Below are positions 1 to 9,571 of a DNA stretch of 64,000 nucleotides, one piece after another. The first letter of the stretch is position 1. Every line of letters begins with the position of its first letter. The translations under genes were made by a program, and so were the position numbers. Under the pieces are notes generated by a model. It worked only from the letters and a program-made list of their open reading frames with translations. It did not search any database and was not told where the DNA came from. Origin of the DNA: Rhynchopus sp. YZ270_cl-10 (lineage: Eukaryota; Euglenozoa; Diplonemea; Diplonemida; Diplonemidae); contig OZ037833.1 in NCBI GenBank assembly GCA_964035575.1, positions 2,108,001-2,172,000 of the forward strand. Reading direction: 5' to 3'.

Positions 1-748
1 CGTCCACAGTTCTGTTGAACCGTGTGTCCTCATAGGCATCTGCCAGGTTGATGTGCACCCCCGTTGTCGCACAATGCCCTGCAAGCCCTGTACTTTTGTG
101 CACCCGGATCACTTCTTCTGATTTGATTTGCGTTACCAAGAAGTCATCTTCGAGAAGAAACAGAGAGCACCGATCTGCATTCAACAACTCCTGGCAAGAC
201 TCAATGATACACGGGAGGAGCACCTCAGAGTGCGTCACATTCGAGCACAGATCCAAACTGATGTGCAGCAATTTTTCAAGAAACTCCGGCCCAAGACGCT
301 CTGCCGCGCTGAGCGACGTTTTCTTCCTTGCGACATACGAAGACTGCCTACCGAATGATATTGAAGACTTATGTGCCGCACCATCATACGTCCCGGTTTG
401 CTTGAAAAAAGACCGAGTGGTCTTGAGGGTGTGAAGGTTGGAAGTCGGCAGCTCACCCCCTCTCAATGAACCCGACCTATCAAGATCCAGGTCTTCCTTC
501 GGAGGAGGTGCTACTGCAGGAGGAGGTGGATGTGGTGTCAGGCTCTTTCCGCATAGCTCGTTCGCTGGTGCCTTCTTGAGGAAGGGGTCAGGAGAGGGAG
601 ACGTCTCGCAAAGCGCAGAAAACATATCGCGAAGGTGTTCATAAGGGTTTTCAGGGAGTCGTGTGAGCACGTCAGAAACGGCCTCGTTGATGACCTCGTG
701 TAGCTTCCATTTTTCGATGTATTTGTCATATCTTGCTCCTTCGAACAT
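1..748 (-). CDS. RIIa/Dpy-30-like and GAF domain protein, partial (C-terminus beyond left edge)
   Basis: An open frame starts at the ATG at 748 and is still open after 249 codons at the window edge. Residues 1-42 (beginning MFEGARYDKYIEKWKLHEVI) resemble the RIIa/Dpy-30 dimerisation-docking helix pair of protein kinase A regulatory subunits and flagellar proteins. A proline-rich linker follows. From about residue 165 a GAF domain begins, with LLNADRCSLFLLEDD and then STGLAGHCATTG and NLADAYEDTRFN, the pattern of cyclic-nucleotide phosphodiesterase and cyclase GAF domains. By family precedent the missing C-terminus could hold a phosphodiesterase catalytic domain or further GAF repeats; this is inference. 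A pyrimidine-rich stretch and TAG lie about 24 nt upstream of the ATG. The RIIa-GAF combination would place cyclic-nucleotide sensing at an anchored, possibly axonemal, site. Confidence 0.85.
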   Translation of the reverse strand, partial: MFEGARYDKYIEKWKLHEVINEAVSDVLTRLPENPYEHLRDMFSALCETSPSPDPFLKKAPANELCGKSLTPHPPPPAVAPPPKEDLDLDRSGSLRGGELPTSNLHTLKTTRSFFKQTGTYDGAAHKSSISFGRQSSYVARKKTSLSAAERLGPEFLEKLLHISLDLCSNVTHSEVLLPCIIESCQELLNADRCSLFLLEDDFLVTQIKSEEVIRVHKSTGLAGHCATTGVHINLADAYEDTRFNRTVD

Positions 749-1674
749 CTGGTTACCTTTTTTGGTTAACCCCTAATATGGCCAGCTCAAATTGGGTGAT
801 TGTGTGTGGGATGAGGAGGAGAAGGGGAGGAGGAGGAGGTTTTATGCTGAAGGATAGGGGTTGAAGGTCGATGAGTGTACGCAGATACCAAAGTAAAGTT
901 GATAGTGCAAACGCCTCTGCGACGCAAAGCACTGACACTCCAAAACTTTCTCAAAAACCCCTACTAAAAAGGAAGGATTGTTGAATTTTTTTTCTGAGAA
1001 AGTACAAAAGAAACTCTTTTGAAAAACTACAGATACTAAAAGGGGGGCTTTACTGGAGTAAGGGGGGTAAGAGAAAAACAAAAAGAAAGAAGGGGAGGCT
1101 TTTTTTGTTTGCAAGAAGTTTTTACTTCTGACGCCAAAAAAGGAAAAAAAAAAAAAACGAAGGAACTGAAAAAAGTCAACAAAAAATAATATAATGGAGA
1201 ATGGGTTTGGCTGGTGTATGTCCCTTAACAATATACGTTGTTAGTTGGTTAACATTTTTTTTTTTTGAGGAATTTTGCGGACGTTTTTGCATAGGATAGA
1301 AAATGGTGAATTAGCCACGCAAAGAAACAAAAAAAGGGTGACAATTACCAATTAAACCAAAAGTTCCCAAACTCCGATATTTAAAAAAAAGAGGGAAAAA
1401 ACAATCAAATACAGCTGCTCTGGACAATGAGAGACAACTGACGTTTCATAACGCGAATAACGCTACTTTTATTTTGTGGGAAACGGGCGCCTATTTTTGG
1501 GTTAGATTAGTGGTGCAAACCATTTTTCCCTGCATCATTCTGGTAACTTTTTTTTTATGCGTTTTTTTTTTCGACAAAACAGGCAAAGGGCAACAAAAGG
1601 ACAACGTTTGCAAAAAAGCATCTCGACTGAGAATTTCTCATCTTATTTTTGCTTTGCTTTGTTATTCTGCCTAA
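749..1674. other. Intergenic, low-complexity, one stem-loop
   Basis: No gene is supported here. The stretch is A/T homopolymer-rich. The only structured item is a stem-loop at 901-939 (arms AGTGC and GCACT, core GCAAACGCCTCTG) that recurs at 3840, 10592, 55066 and 61557. Confidence 0.6.
901..939 (-). repeat. Stem-loop family H, copy 1
   Basis: On the plus strand it reads GTGCAAACGCCTCTG, a spacer, then GCAAAGCACTGACAC. The outer arms AGTGC/GCACT pair. Four further copies share the core TGCAAACGCCT and the tail GCACTGA: 3840-3883, 10592-10632, 55066-55107 and 61557-61598. All have the same orientation. A looser relative lies at 61306-61346. Confidence 0.6.
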
Positions 1675-1863
1675 TCAGGGCATGTTGTCCCACACGTACC
1701 TGTCACGTGGTCCGTAGGCGTTGGTGGTGTTCGTTGCTGTCGCGTGGGCGACGAATCCTCTGCGCTCCGTGCGAGTCGAGTTCTTCTGGTCCTTCGACCC
1801 CTTCTTCTCGTCCTTGTTCCGTCCGTGACGCACACCCTTCCTCGAGTTTCTGGATCCAGACAT
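1675..1863 (-). CDS. Small basic protein of unknown function
   Basis: A 62-residue frame from the ATG at 1863. I do not recognise the family. The first half is very basic and polar (SGSRNSRKGVRHGRNKDEKK), and the tail is different in character (NAYGPRDRYVWDNMP), so it does not look like random low-complexity translation. The upstream gene-strand sequence has TTTTTGCTAACAG ending 30 nt before the ATG, followed by a second pyrimidine run up to the ATG, which fits a splice acceptor. It sits between two other minus-strand genes. A small nucleic-acid-binding or ribosome-associated protein would fit the composition, but no motif proves it. It could also be one exon of a larger gene. Confidence 0.5.
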   Translation of the reverse strand: MSGSRNSRKGVRHGRNKDEKKGSKDQKNSTRTERRGFVAHATATNTTNAYGPRDRYVWDNMP

Positions 1864-2049
1864 AGTGAGAAAGAGAAAAAAAAAGGAAATAAACTGTTAG
1901 CAAAAAGACTCTGTATTGGGGTTGATTGTGGTTATTTTTTTTCCCTCGAAAATTTTCATCAAACATCCCCTGCATTCTTTTTGCAATACTAAAAATGGGC
2001 AAAAAAGTTTGTAAATGAAACCCCACTCCCGATCCCACTCCCCTCCCCT

Positions 2050-2841
2050 TTATACTGGCGGCTGATGGGGTGTAATGTAACCAAGCTTTGCAATCCCTGC
2101 AACAGATGGGGGTCGCTTTGCGAAGTATCGTCGCCTCTTCCTCCTCACGATTGCAAGCATTCGAGCACGGTGCACTTTGAACTCCTCCTCACGCCGTTCT
2201 GTATTTAACTCTAATCTACCTTGGTTCCATTCTGGCGTCATCCGACCCTGCGCAACACGGTTTCTTTGCACTATATCACACCGATGCCTCCGCATCTGCT
2301 TTATCGCCTTCACCCTTATCCTCAACCTCTCCCTCTCTTCCGTTTCTCTATGTAAATCCACTGTGTACGCCACCTTCTGCTCCAACAACGTTGTTCTCGG
2401 ACGAGGTATAATCTTAGCCGGTGGAGATACCGTTGCACATACCGGCGCAACAGGCCGTACACTATCCTCTTCCACCACACAACTCACCTCATTATCACGA
2501 ACCCTGTTATTATTCCCATGGCGTAGTCTCTGTAACATCCGTTCTAGACTCTCCACATCGTGAATAGATCCCTTCTTTGAAAAGCTTTGCGATTTATCTG
2601 AAGATTCGCATTTTGCATTACCTTCTGAGGATATACGAAAAGATTGGTACCGTTCAATATTCTGCCGTTCATTTTCGCTTCGGATCACCCGAGAATGTTG
2701 TCTCAAGCTGTCATATCGAAATGCGTCATTTGATGAAGGTGAAGGTGAAGATGAAGACAGCATAGGAGGATGAGGCGCGTAACACCCCAAAATCGCCTGG
2801 CAGTTTTGGCCCACTGAAAAGCGGCTACTCTGCTCAGACAT
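2050..2841 (-). CDS. Hypothetical arginine-rich protein with a predicted helical C-terminal half
   Basis: A 263-residue frame starting MSEQSSRFSVGQNCQAILGC. The N-terminal half is serine-rich and probably disordered. Residues about 160-250 are dominated by Arg, Glu and Lys in long helix-like stretches (for example TEERERLRIRVKAIKQMRRH and ERREEEFKVHRARMLAIVRR). No catalytic motif or known domain is visible. The start is supported by a strong acceptor: CTTTCCCCCCCTCAG ends 17 nt upstream of the ATG. The helical, charged C-terminus would suit a cytoskeletal or axonemal structural protein, but this is inference from composition only. No frameshift or internal stop is seen. Confidence 0.7.
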   Translation of the reverse strand: MSEQSSRFSVGQNCQAILGCYAPHPPMLSSSSPSPSSNDAFRYDSLRQHSRVIRSENERQNIERYQSFRISSEGNAKCESSDKSQSFSKKGSIHDVESLERMLQRLRHGNNNRVRDNEVSCVVEEDSVRPVAPVCATVSPPAKIIPRPRTTLLEQKVAYTVDLHRETEERERLRIRVKAIKQMRRHRCDIVQRNRVAQGRMTPEWNQGRLELNTERREEEFKVHRARMLAIVRRKRRRYFAKRPPSVAGIAKLGYITPHQPPV

Positions 2842-2858
2842 AATGAGGTTCCTTCCAA

Positions 2859-2861
2859 CTG
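2859..2861 (-). other. Splice acceptor (CAG) upstream of the 2841 start
   Basis: On the gene strand a run of eleven pyrimidines ends in CAG, leaving a 17-nt leader before ATG. No upstream donor or exon is evident, so spliced-leader addition is a reasonable reading; a cis 5'UTR intron is the alternative. Confidence 0.55.
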
Positions 2862-2920
2862 AGGGGGGGAAAGAAGGTGAGATAGATAGAGGAGATGTTG
2901 TTTTAAAAAAAGGGTAGAGT

Positions 2921-2952
2921 TGAAATACAAAGCCCTCTCGTGAACAGTGTAC
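2921..2952 (-). repeat. Stem-loop family E, copy 1
   Basis: Plus-strand core AATACAAAGCCCTCTCGTG followed by CAGTGTAC. In the gene-strand RNA the outer arms UACA/UGUA and the inner arms GUC/GGC can pair around an ACGAGAG loop. Further copies: 9788-9819, 10675-10706, 31048-31078, 56509-56539 and 57361-57391, all in the same orientation and most preceded by GTTGA or similar. Confidence 0.7.
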
Positions 2953-3839
2953 TCTTGTTACGGAGGCTTAGGGGGGGGTGGTTGCATAAAATTTGGGTAG
3001 TCTTTTTAGTTTTCAGGTGTCTTTTTTTTTTTTTGGTTTTCTTTTTTAGAGTGGAGTTTTGTCTATCCAGGTTTAGAATCTCAAAAAAAAAATATACTTA
3101 AATTATTTAGAGGGGAAGGGGAGACGGGGGCAATGTATTTTTTTTGTTTTTGGAAAAAAAGGCATGGTGATTGAGTGTCGTATCTTTCCCCATGAGGTAG
3201 ACAGTCTTTCGCCTAAGTAGCAGCGCATCGTCAAGACTAAAAAGGGCTATATTTTATCTATTCTCTCTTTGCGCGAAATATTATCCCCCATATGAATGGG
3301 ACGGTCAAAAATAACGGCAATCATGACGTTGCTGTAGGTGGAAAAGTGTTCCCCCTCCTCGTTTTATGTTCTGTAACTGAACAAAGAAAAAAAGTGTGTT
3401 AGAGGTGTGGACACCCCCACAGCACACATCCTAAACGAGAGGGGGGGGAGAGGGTAATTCATGCAAGGTTCATATCCCCTCTAACTGACTGGGGGTCATG
3501 GTGAAAATATGAAAGACAGAAAATAGAAATTTCGCACAAAACACACACACGAACCAATGCATGGATCACACATCCTCGACTTGATGGTAGAATCGTGGCC
3601 TCCCGGAGTACGATTTGTCTCCCTGCAGAAGCGCGAAAGTTGCGTCTCTTTGTCTCAAAGTTTCGTGTTGCATTGAAGCACCCAAACGCGTGTTTATTTG
3701 CTGTTTCTAGTTCCCCTTTCATTGCATGAGGTTACAAATATAAACACAACCAAGCGCTTTTCCCGTACCCTTTCAACCCTTCAAAAGAAATACAACAATT
3801 GTTAAACCGAAACTTCACCTATATAAAAAGTGAAGCTGG

Positions 3840-3883
3840 ATAGTGCAAACGCCTCTGGACACAGGCATTGTCTTTGACACTCC
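3840..3883 (-). repeat. Stem-loop family H, copy 2
   Basis: Shares GATAGTGCAAACGCCTCTG with the copy at 901 and the GACACTCC tail; the loop differs in length. Confidence 0.55.
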
Positions 3884-4344
3884 GCGGGGTTATCGAATTC
3901 CGTTGTGCTTTGCTGACAGAGAAACTGTAAGATAAACAAAAACAAAAACCTCCAAATAAAACAAACCAGACAGAACAAAGCGAACGAAGGGATCAATTTT
4001 TTTGTCTAGTTTTTCTCTAATGACACTTCATGTAAAGGTGGGGGAAGAAGGCCCAAAAAAAAAAATTAGGGGAGGGATTGTGTAGGAAAGACGAATAAAG
4101 GGGGAAGAAACTCATTTAACCGGAACTGTATTTTTTGTATGCTTTTTTTTGTTGGAAATTCGGGATCGTGTTAGTTAGCCTTTTGCAATTATTCACTTTC
4201 CCTTTTGTTTCAGGGGGTTTTCTTTTTCTTTTTGTTCGCATGGAGAGGAGATGGGAAACAAAAAAAAAACTGGACATCTTATTTTTTTTGTAGTGTGTTA
4301 TTGGCCTCCCTCCCCCGCTACCTCCCACCACCCTTCCCTGCACA

Positions 4345-6211
4345 CTATATTTTCACACTGTTTTCCCGACCCCAATTCCTCATAATCTTGATGATAGCAT
4401 CGACCTGGGTGTTCTGTGTGTTTCTCAACATATTGAACACATCTCTGAGCGCGTCTGTCGGTTCCTTTTGCGCGATTACCTATTCAAAGTTTTTTTTTTT
4501 TTTGAAAACTTGGTTGTATTAGTGTAGCCACCCTAGAGTGTGCTCCACTATTTTTTTTCTTCAAAAGCTGACAAAACTCTGATCCAAATCACCTTTCGTT
4601 TTTTGGTCTAATCTAATAGAAACAGAGGTACCATAATATTGTATTTCCCATTGCATTGCCTTTACATACCTGCTGGAAGACACCAATGCACGCTCCCCTC
4701 TTGCCATCCCAAAACTCTGGGTTCGGGTCAAGTCTTTCCAACACATCGAACGCCTTTGCTGAGTGGTAGAAGCACCCCACCCTGTAGCAGTCATTTGCGA
4801 TGAGAGTGAGGAGGTTGAAACTCTCATTTCTGGTGTCCATCTTGAGGTAGAGCTCCCAGGCACGTTTGGGTTGCTTCATGTGGATGTGGCAGCGTGCGAG
4901 CCACGCGAGGTAGCAGTACTCAGAACGGTACTTTTCGTTTTGGATAGCGGAGAGGGCCTGTTCAGCCTCTGACCATTGCCCGGTGTTTGCGAGGGCGAGA
5001 CCGTAGTTGTACAGGAAGGTGTCGTCCTGGAAGAAGTAGCTCTTAATTGAGTTCAGATAGATCAGCACATCCTCATACTGCTTAAGCAGGAAGAAGCAGG
5101 AGGACATACACTGCCTCCCCGGGATTGTATCGCACTCTGAATGCGAGGCGCCGACCAGTTGGAAGTACTGTTGTGCGGTTTTAATATGATCTCGGTTCCC
5201 GGTTTCCTGCCCGATGCATGCATTGACGACACCCTTGAGGACGTACTCTGGTGGGGTAAGCGGTTCGAGATCTTTGATAAGCTCATAGGCCTCTTTGATG
5301 TCGTCGTTTCTGAGATAGTAGATAACAAGGTTGAGACGTGCCTCGGGTACAATGTCCAGGAGACGAGGCAAGATCTGCAGTGCGTTCTCCCCATTGCGGA
5401 ACACCACAAGGTTGTGCTTGACCAGGTCATTCTCAACATTGTACGAAGCAGACTGCAAATCAATCAACACCTTCAACTCCGACTCCGCCGCCTTCCCGTT
5501 GTACAGCCTGTAATGATTGCACGCCTTCAAATTAATTGCTATTGCGGAGTCCTGGTGGACCTGCAAATAAACGTTCAGCACCTCAAGGGAAACATCGTAA
5601 AACTCTAGCTTATAATAACACAACGCAACGTAAACGTTGAGCGCAAGGTACTCTCTGTTGTCAAGCAGAATGCGCTTGTAGATGTCCGTCGCCTCTTGAA
5701 AGTGATTTCTGAAGTAGTGGATTGCGGCGAGGGAGAGCTGGTCTTCGAGGAGCTGTTCCTGGAGCTTTTGGTGGTAAATCATGAGTTTGTTGTCGTCGTT
5801 GTTTTTGTGCGCCACGTGGAAGAGAAGACGGTTTTGCAGGGTGTTAACTGGACCTTTGAGGGCTTCTGCCTCAGCCTCTTTGAACTGCCCCAAATAGAAA
5901 TGACAGCACGACGCGTAAATGTGTAGAATAGGATCCGCCGACTCATCGGTCAGCATCTCCGTGTAAACCTCAAGGGCCTTCAGATAGTCACCCAAATGAA
6001 ACCCACAGTACGCCAGCCACGCATTCACAGGATACCCCTCAATCGGCTGGTTCTGCTGTTTGTGGAACTCCAGCAGCGCGACCGCCCCTGTGAAGTCGCG
6101 GTTCGTAATGTAGTCATCAAGCTGCTTCGCGCGTGAGGTGTCCACCTTGGGCTTGCTCGTCGAGCTGGGTGTCGGCCCCTTTTGGCGCACCCTACCCGAT
6201 GCCATTAACAT
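4345..6211 (-). CDS. IFT56: Intraflagellar transport protein 56 (TTC26/DYF-13), two exons
   Basis: Exon 1 is 6211-4670 and exon 2 is 4479-4345, joined across a 190-bp GT-AG intron (558 residues; known IFT56 proteins are about 550). The N-terminus has the family pattern [20 protein letters not shown], then [17 protein letters not shown] and a long series of TPR-type helices through [20 protein letters not shown]. The extension after splicing ends [20 protein letters not shown], the conserved family C-terminus, so the splice is well supported. IFT56 belongs to the IFT-B complex and carries a subset of motility-related cargo into cilia. The first ATG is 6211; an in-frame ATG at 6205 gives MASGRVRQ and is equally plausible. 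An acceptor TTGATTCTTACAG ends 30 nt upstream. The organism must therefore be flagellated. Confidence 0.95.
4480..4669 (-). other. IFT56 intron 1
   Basis: The donor follows CAG as GTATGTAAAG; the acceptor is ACTTTGAATAG. The reading frame resumes with VIAQKEP, matching the family C-terminus. The 3' half of the intron is occupied by stem-loop family D (4504-4550) and an A-run. Confidence 0.9.
4504..4550 (-). repeat. Stem-loop family D, copy 1 (intronic)
   Basis: Plus strand AAAACTTGGTTGTATTAGTG, then a variable hairpin, then GCTCCACTA. In the gene-strand RNA UAGUG pairs with CACUA, AGC with GCU, and CACUC with GGGUG. The other copies (10280-10327 and 45047-45095) replace the AGC/GCU and CACUC arms with different bases but still pair, mostly through compensating or wobble changes. 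The hairpin ends about 45 nt before the intron acceptor. Confidence 0.75.
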
Positions 6212-6241
6212 TGTTGCTTTTGTGTGGAAGACCCAAACCCC

Positions 6242-6244
6242 CTG
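6242..6244 (-). other. Splice acceptor upstream of IFT56
   Basis: TTGATTCTTACAG on the gene strand, leaving a 30-nt leader before the first ATG. Confidence 0.5.
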
Positions 6245-6372
6245 TAAGAATCAATTATAATGGTGGCAACGTGTGTAGGGTGTGTAGCAAAAGGTATGTG
6301 GGGAGTATATTCTGCGTTATCGTAACGATGAAAATATGTTCGTTCCCCTGGTCCCCCGTCCAGTAGTTTTCT

Positions 6373-7479
6373 TTAGACCGGCGCGTTCCGCCAGAACTGG
6401 TGGTACTGGAACTGGCTTGGTCTATATGCTCGGTCGTGCGACAGGTCAGGCTCCCTCCACCGCATGAACGGCTCTCTGTGGCTGTTGTCGTACCATTTCA
6501 CGTCGGCCTGTTTATTATAAAAATGCAGGGAAAAAAAAAAACAACATTGCCATACCACCATCCTCGCTCTCAACCACTGCGAATCAATTACCTGCTGGTA
6601 ATCTCTCGTTGTCTTCGCGTATTTTCCTGTTGGGGCGTAGATATCCGCTGGTTTGTCCACCTTCCATGACCCATCATTGTCTCGCCGGACAAGCTCCTCC
6701 AAACTCTCCGGTGGGTATGGGGTGTACTTCGCTGAGAAGGGCCCCACCTGGCTGTTGTAGTCAGGTCGTGCCAATGGGAAGGCCTGCGTCTTGCTGTCTG
6801 CTACGTCCACCTCTTCTTTGAGATCACCAAAGTCCGAAAATGTTTCGTTAAAAAGCGCGTTCGTCCCTCCTCTGAAGTTGTACAGCGTTTCCGGGTTGTA
6901 ACCCCAACGTTCAAACTCTTTCAACGCCTTTTCACTGGAGACTCCGTCATGCGAGACACAGATAATGTCTAGACCTACCTCCGGCTTTCCAAAGCCGTAC
7001 ATGCTTTTGAATGCGGTGTCTTGCAGTTGGAGTGCATATGCAACTTCTTCCATGGGGATGCGTACACTGAAGGGGATGTGGTTTTTTATGTTCGAGAAGT
7101 CGGAACGGACGTCGATGACGAGGCTGGAGTCCTCTGGGAAGCGTGTGAGGCGTTCAACGTCTTCTTGGTAGACCTGTTGGAAGGCCTTTCCGCCGTGGCG
7201 GTACTGTTCGTAGTGGAAGCTGTCGGGGTTGTTGCGGTTCTCCTTTGCAGACGTCTCGTAGCGTCGCCAGTTGCGTGCAATTGAAGGGTTCAAGTCATCG
7301 TTAGGCAGCTTCTGTCTAAACCGCAACCGATACGTTTCAATATCTGACGCCTCAAACACACCGAAAGGCCTCCTTCCTACCCTCGCATTCCCCGGGTTAT
7401 ACTGGTTCAACACCTCAGCGGTGGGCCTCCCCTCTAAAGTACGCCTCGCTATATCCGAAAGGCATCGTGTGGATTTCAT
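6373..7479 (-). CDS. Rhodanese-like domain protein, probably mitochondrial, two exons
   Basis: The start at 7479 gives MKSTRCLSDIARRTLEGR, basic and hydroxylated like a mitochondrial presequence. A rhodanese fold spans roughly residues 105-215: SLVIDVRSDFSNIKNHIPFS, then IICVSHDGVSS, then GYNPETLYNFRGGTNAL. In the active loop the position of the sulfur-carrying cysteine reads Ser (SHDGVSS where active enzymes have CxxGxR), so sulfurtransferase activity is doubtful and a binding or structural role is likely. A 28-codon stretch near the C-terminus is best read as an 84-bp intron (6508-6591), giving a 340-residue protein; if retained it is 368. The C-terminal 40 residues are aromatic and basic (WYDNSHREPFMRWREPDLSH), not part of the rhodanese fold and not recognised. 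Confidence 0.8.
   Translation of the reverse strand: MKSTRCLSDIARRTLEGRPTAEVLNQYNPGNARVGRRPFGVFEASDIETYRLRFRQKLPNDDLNPSIARNWRRYETSAKENRNNPDSFHYEQYRHGGKAFQQVYQEDVERLTRFPEDSSLVIDVRSDFSNIKNHIPFSVRIPMEEVAYALQLQDTAFKSMYGFGKPEVGLDIICVSHDGVSSEKALKEFERWGYNPETLYNFRGGTNALFNETFSDFGDLKEEVDVADSKTQAFPLARPDYNSQVGPFSAKYTPYPPESLEELVRRDNDGSWKVDKPADIYAPTGKYAKTTRDYQQVIDSQWLRARMVVWQCCFFFSLHFYNKQADVKWYDNSHREPFMRWREPDLSHDRAYRPSQFQYHQFWRNAPV
6508..6591 (-). other. Probable intron in the rhodanese-like gene
   Basis: It starts CAG/GTAATTG and ends with a T-rich stretch and AATAAACAG. It is 84 bp, a multiple of three, with no in-frame stop, so unspliced message would still be translatable with an extra hydrophobic insert (VWQCCFFFSLHFY). 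That insert looks unlike protein, which favours removal. Confidence 0.7.
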
Positions 7480-7487
7480 GTTTTTTT

Positions 7488-7490
7488 CTG
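7488..7490 (-). other. Splice acceptor upstream of the rhodanese-like gene
   Basis: ATTTCTCTGCAG on the gene strand, leaving a leader of only 8 nt (seven A and a C) before the ATG. So short a leader favours addition of a spliced leader. Confidence 0.6.
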
Positions 7491-7810
7491 CAGAGAAATT
7501 GATAAAAAGAGAATTTTCAAGATTCTGATAGATCCCTAGATCCCCCTAGACGTGGCAACGCTACTTCAGTAGTGACTTTTAAAAGAGAGGAACGAGAATT
7601 GATAGATGCGGTGTTCTCAAAGATAAGGGTGTTACCTCTCCCAAAGCTGTCCCGTAAGTAGTTGTTGATTGAAGGATTGTGAGGAAGGCCAAAGAGAAGG
7701 GGCTTTGTTTTGACTAGAGAAAGAAGGACTGACCTGACTGGGAGAGAGAGGGGGAAAGGGAAAGATGAACCTAATCCTCAAGGGATTAGTCATTTGAAAA
7801 GAGATTGCGA

Positions 7811-8359
7811 CAGGGAAATAGCTCCATATACCGAATTATGCGACATCGCATAATTCTGGATTTTTGGGGAAAAAAAAAAAAAAAGGGGGGAGGGATTTTT
7901 GGGCACTTTTGGGGGCCCCCTCGCCCGACCCCCAGATCTCCCAAATGACTGGAATGATGGAATCTTAAAATTTTCGCTCGCTGCGCTTGCAGAGGTACCG
8001 TACCCCTTATTTTTTTTTTTTGCCTGCGGCGCCATTTTCCTTTTTTGCTCCGCAAAAAGGGGTTTGTTGAGTGACTGTGTGGTTGTAAACCAGCATTTTT
8101 ACACCGTACCCTATTTTTTTTTCGCCTGCGGCGCCATTTATTTTTTTCCCATACGGTTAGTGGAACGTAAGGTGCAAGACCAAACTCCGTAATAAGGGAT
8201 TACATTCCGTTTTTTTTGTTATCTCGCAATTTGACCTTTCGCCTCTCCACTCAGGGAGGCTTGCGCGAAGCGCGCAACGACCGCTTTCGACCGGGCGAAA
8301 AAAAAAAATTTGTTTTCGCATAATTCCTGATTTTGGAGGAAAACCAAGCTATTTCCCTG
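7811..8359. mobile_element. hAT-type miniature element, family 1, copy 1
   Basis: 549 bp with inverted ends CAGGGAAATAGCT / AGCTATTTCCCTG, flanked by a perfect 8-bp duplication GATTGCGA (7803-7810 and 8360-8367). It contains no transposase. Subterminal palindrome GAATTATGCGACATCGCATAATTC at 7832-7855 (24 bp, arms of 11). The second copy at 55819-56370 is in the opposite orientation and nearly identical, so both moved recently. The autonomous partner is not in this window. Confidence 0.93.
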
Positions 8360-8979
8360 GATTGCGATCAACAAAAAAAAAAAACTATTAAAAATTGATG
8401 ACAAAACAATATGTCAACGCTGTTCTCCTCTTGAAAAAGGAGGCAAAAAAAATTTTTGAAAGATGAGTGGTACATCTGGTTTAATGGGGGGATCCGCGGA
8501 TCTCTGATAACATTGCAATAATTTGGGGGGAAAGACGCGGGGTGGATAATGTTATTCTTTCGTCGAATCAACGCAGCCAAAAAATCATAATGGAATGGTG
8601 CAAATGAAGGGTTGGGTGTGATTAATTTTGGCAAAAAAGAAGTAAACAAAAGGAGAAAATGCACAGGTAGGGCGGTGAAAAGGGGGGGTACCGGATGGGG
8701 AGTAGTAGACCACAACTCACCACAAAAGAAGTGTTCACCTGAAACTAATCATTCAAAACACCTCTCATGACACCTTGGTACAATGACCGGTCCACCCCGA
8801 GCGGACCCACCCAACCATCCATTTCAATATTTTGCCCATTTTTTCTTTTTTGCCACATTTCATTGTAATAGAGGGTTATGTAGGAAGGTATAAAAGATGA
8901 ATATGTTTTGGTGAAGGCAAAAAAAAATATGAGAAAAATCTTGAAAAAACCTCACAAAAAAAAGAAGGGAAACGTTTAT

Positions 8980-9015
8980 AAGATGATCCTAAGCGCAGTG
9001 TTTATTAGTCACCTT
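8980..9015 (-). repeat. Stem-loop family A, copy 1 (family description)
   Basis: Family consensus on the plus strand: AAGATGAACCTAAGC, about 6-12 nt beginning CTC, then GCTTAGTCACCTT. In RNA from the gene strand AAGGUGA pairs fully with UCAUCUU (one G-U), CUAAGC pairs with GCUUAG, and two bases (GU) bulge. On the plus strand the G-U becomes an A-C mismatch. The 3' flank on the gene strand is usually ACAA and a pyrimidine run such as CTTTTCTTT. Copies not listed separately: 17394-17428, 25759-25793, 26899-26929, 27196-27232, 30966-30999, 31242-31275, 31696-31735, 37264-37300, 40329-40359, 49513-49548, 52258-52286, 54151-54184, 56568-56600. All have the same orientation. This copy has the loop GCGCAGTGTTT. 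Confidence 0.85.
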
Positions 9016-9440
9016 GGAAAGACACAAAAAAAACACAAAGAAATAAAGAAAAACACGCACAACATCAAAAAATACCGTGGTACCTGTGTAGTAATGCTGA
9101 GAATGTCAATAAATTGGACATATTCCTGACACATAAGGTCACTATACATCACGATACGGTAGATCCCTTGAGATTCAATGGACGCAAAAAATAACTGAAC
9201 AAAGAGAAATTTACATGCGAGGCAAAGGATGATTTCTCCACCTCAAAAAGAAATATGGAAAAAACAAAGAAAAATCTGAAGAATAGACCCTCCCTCAATT
9301 CCCCCAACACACAATAACGTTGATTCCTGAAACTTGAAAGGGTTTTTTCTCAAAGGTCCGGATATTATTTTATTTCGAATATTTTTTTCGGGCGTTTTCT
9401 TGTTGAGTTATTGCAAAGAAAGAGACCCTTGAACATGGTG

Positions 9441-9571
9441 GACAGAAGATCTTACCTCAGATATGGGTGAAAAATCCCCTGTTTTTTATCTTAGATAAAA
9501 CATTTACTAAGATAAGACGATGGGTGTTTTTTGGAATAACCCAACCTCTGAGTTAAGATCTTCTGTATATC
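9441..9571. repeat. Long-arm palindrome, family G, copy 1
   Basis: The arms ACAGAAGATCTTACCTCAGA and TCTGAGTTAAGATCTTCTGT enclose about 90 bp that itself holds a TAAGATAA / TTATCTTA stem. Related palindromes lie at 12332-12401 and 45169-45220. Confidence 0.7.

Larger units (their letters stand above)
2842..4344. other. Intergenic, two repeat stem-loops, otherwise low complexity
   Basis: Apart from the stem-loops at 2921-2952 and 3840-3883 this stretch holds A/T and G runs and no supportable gene. Short open frames here are not protein-like. Confidence 0.6.
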
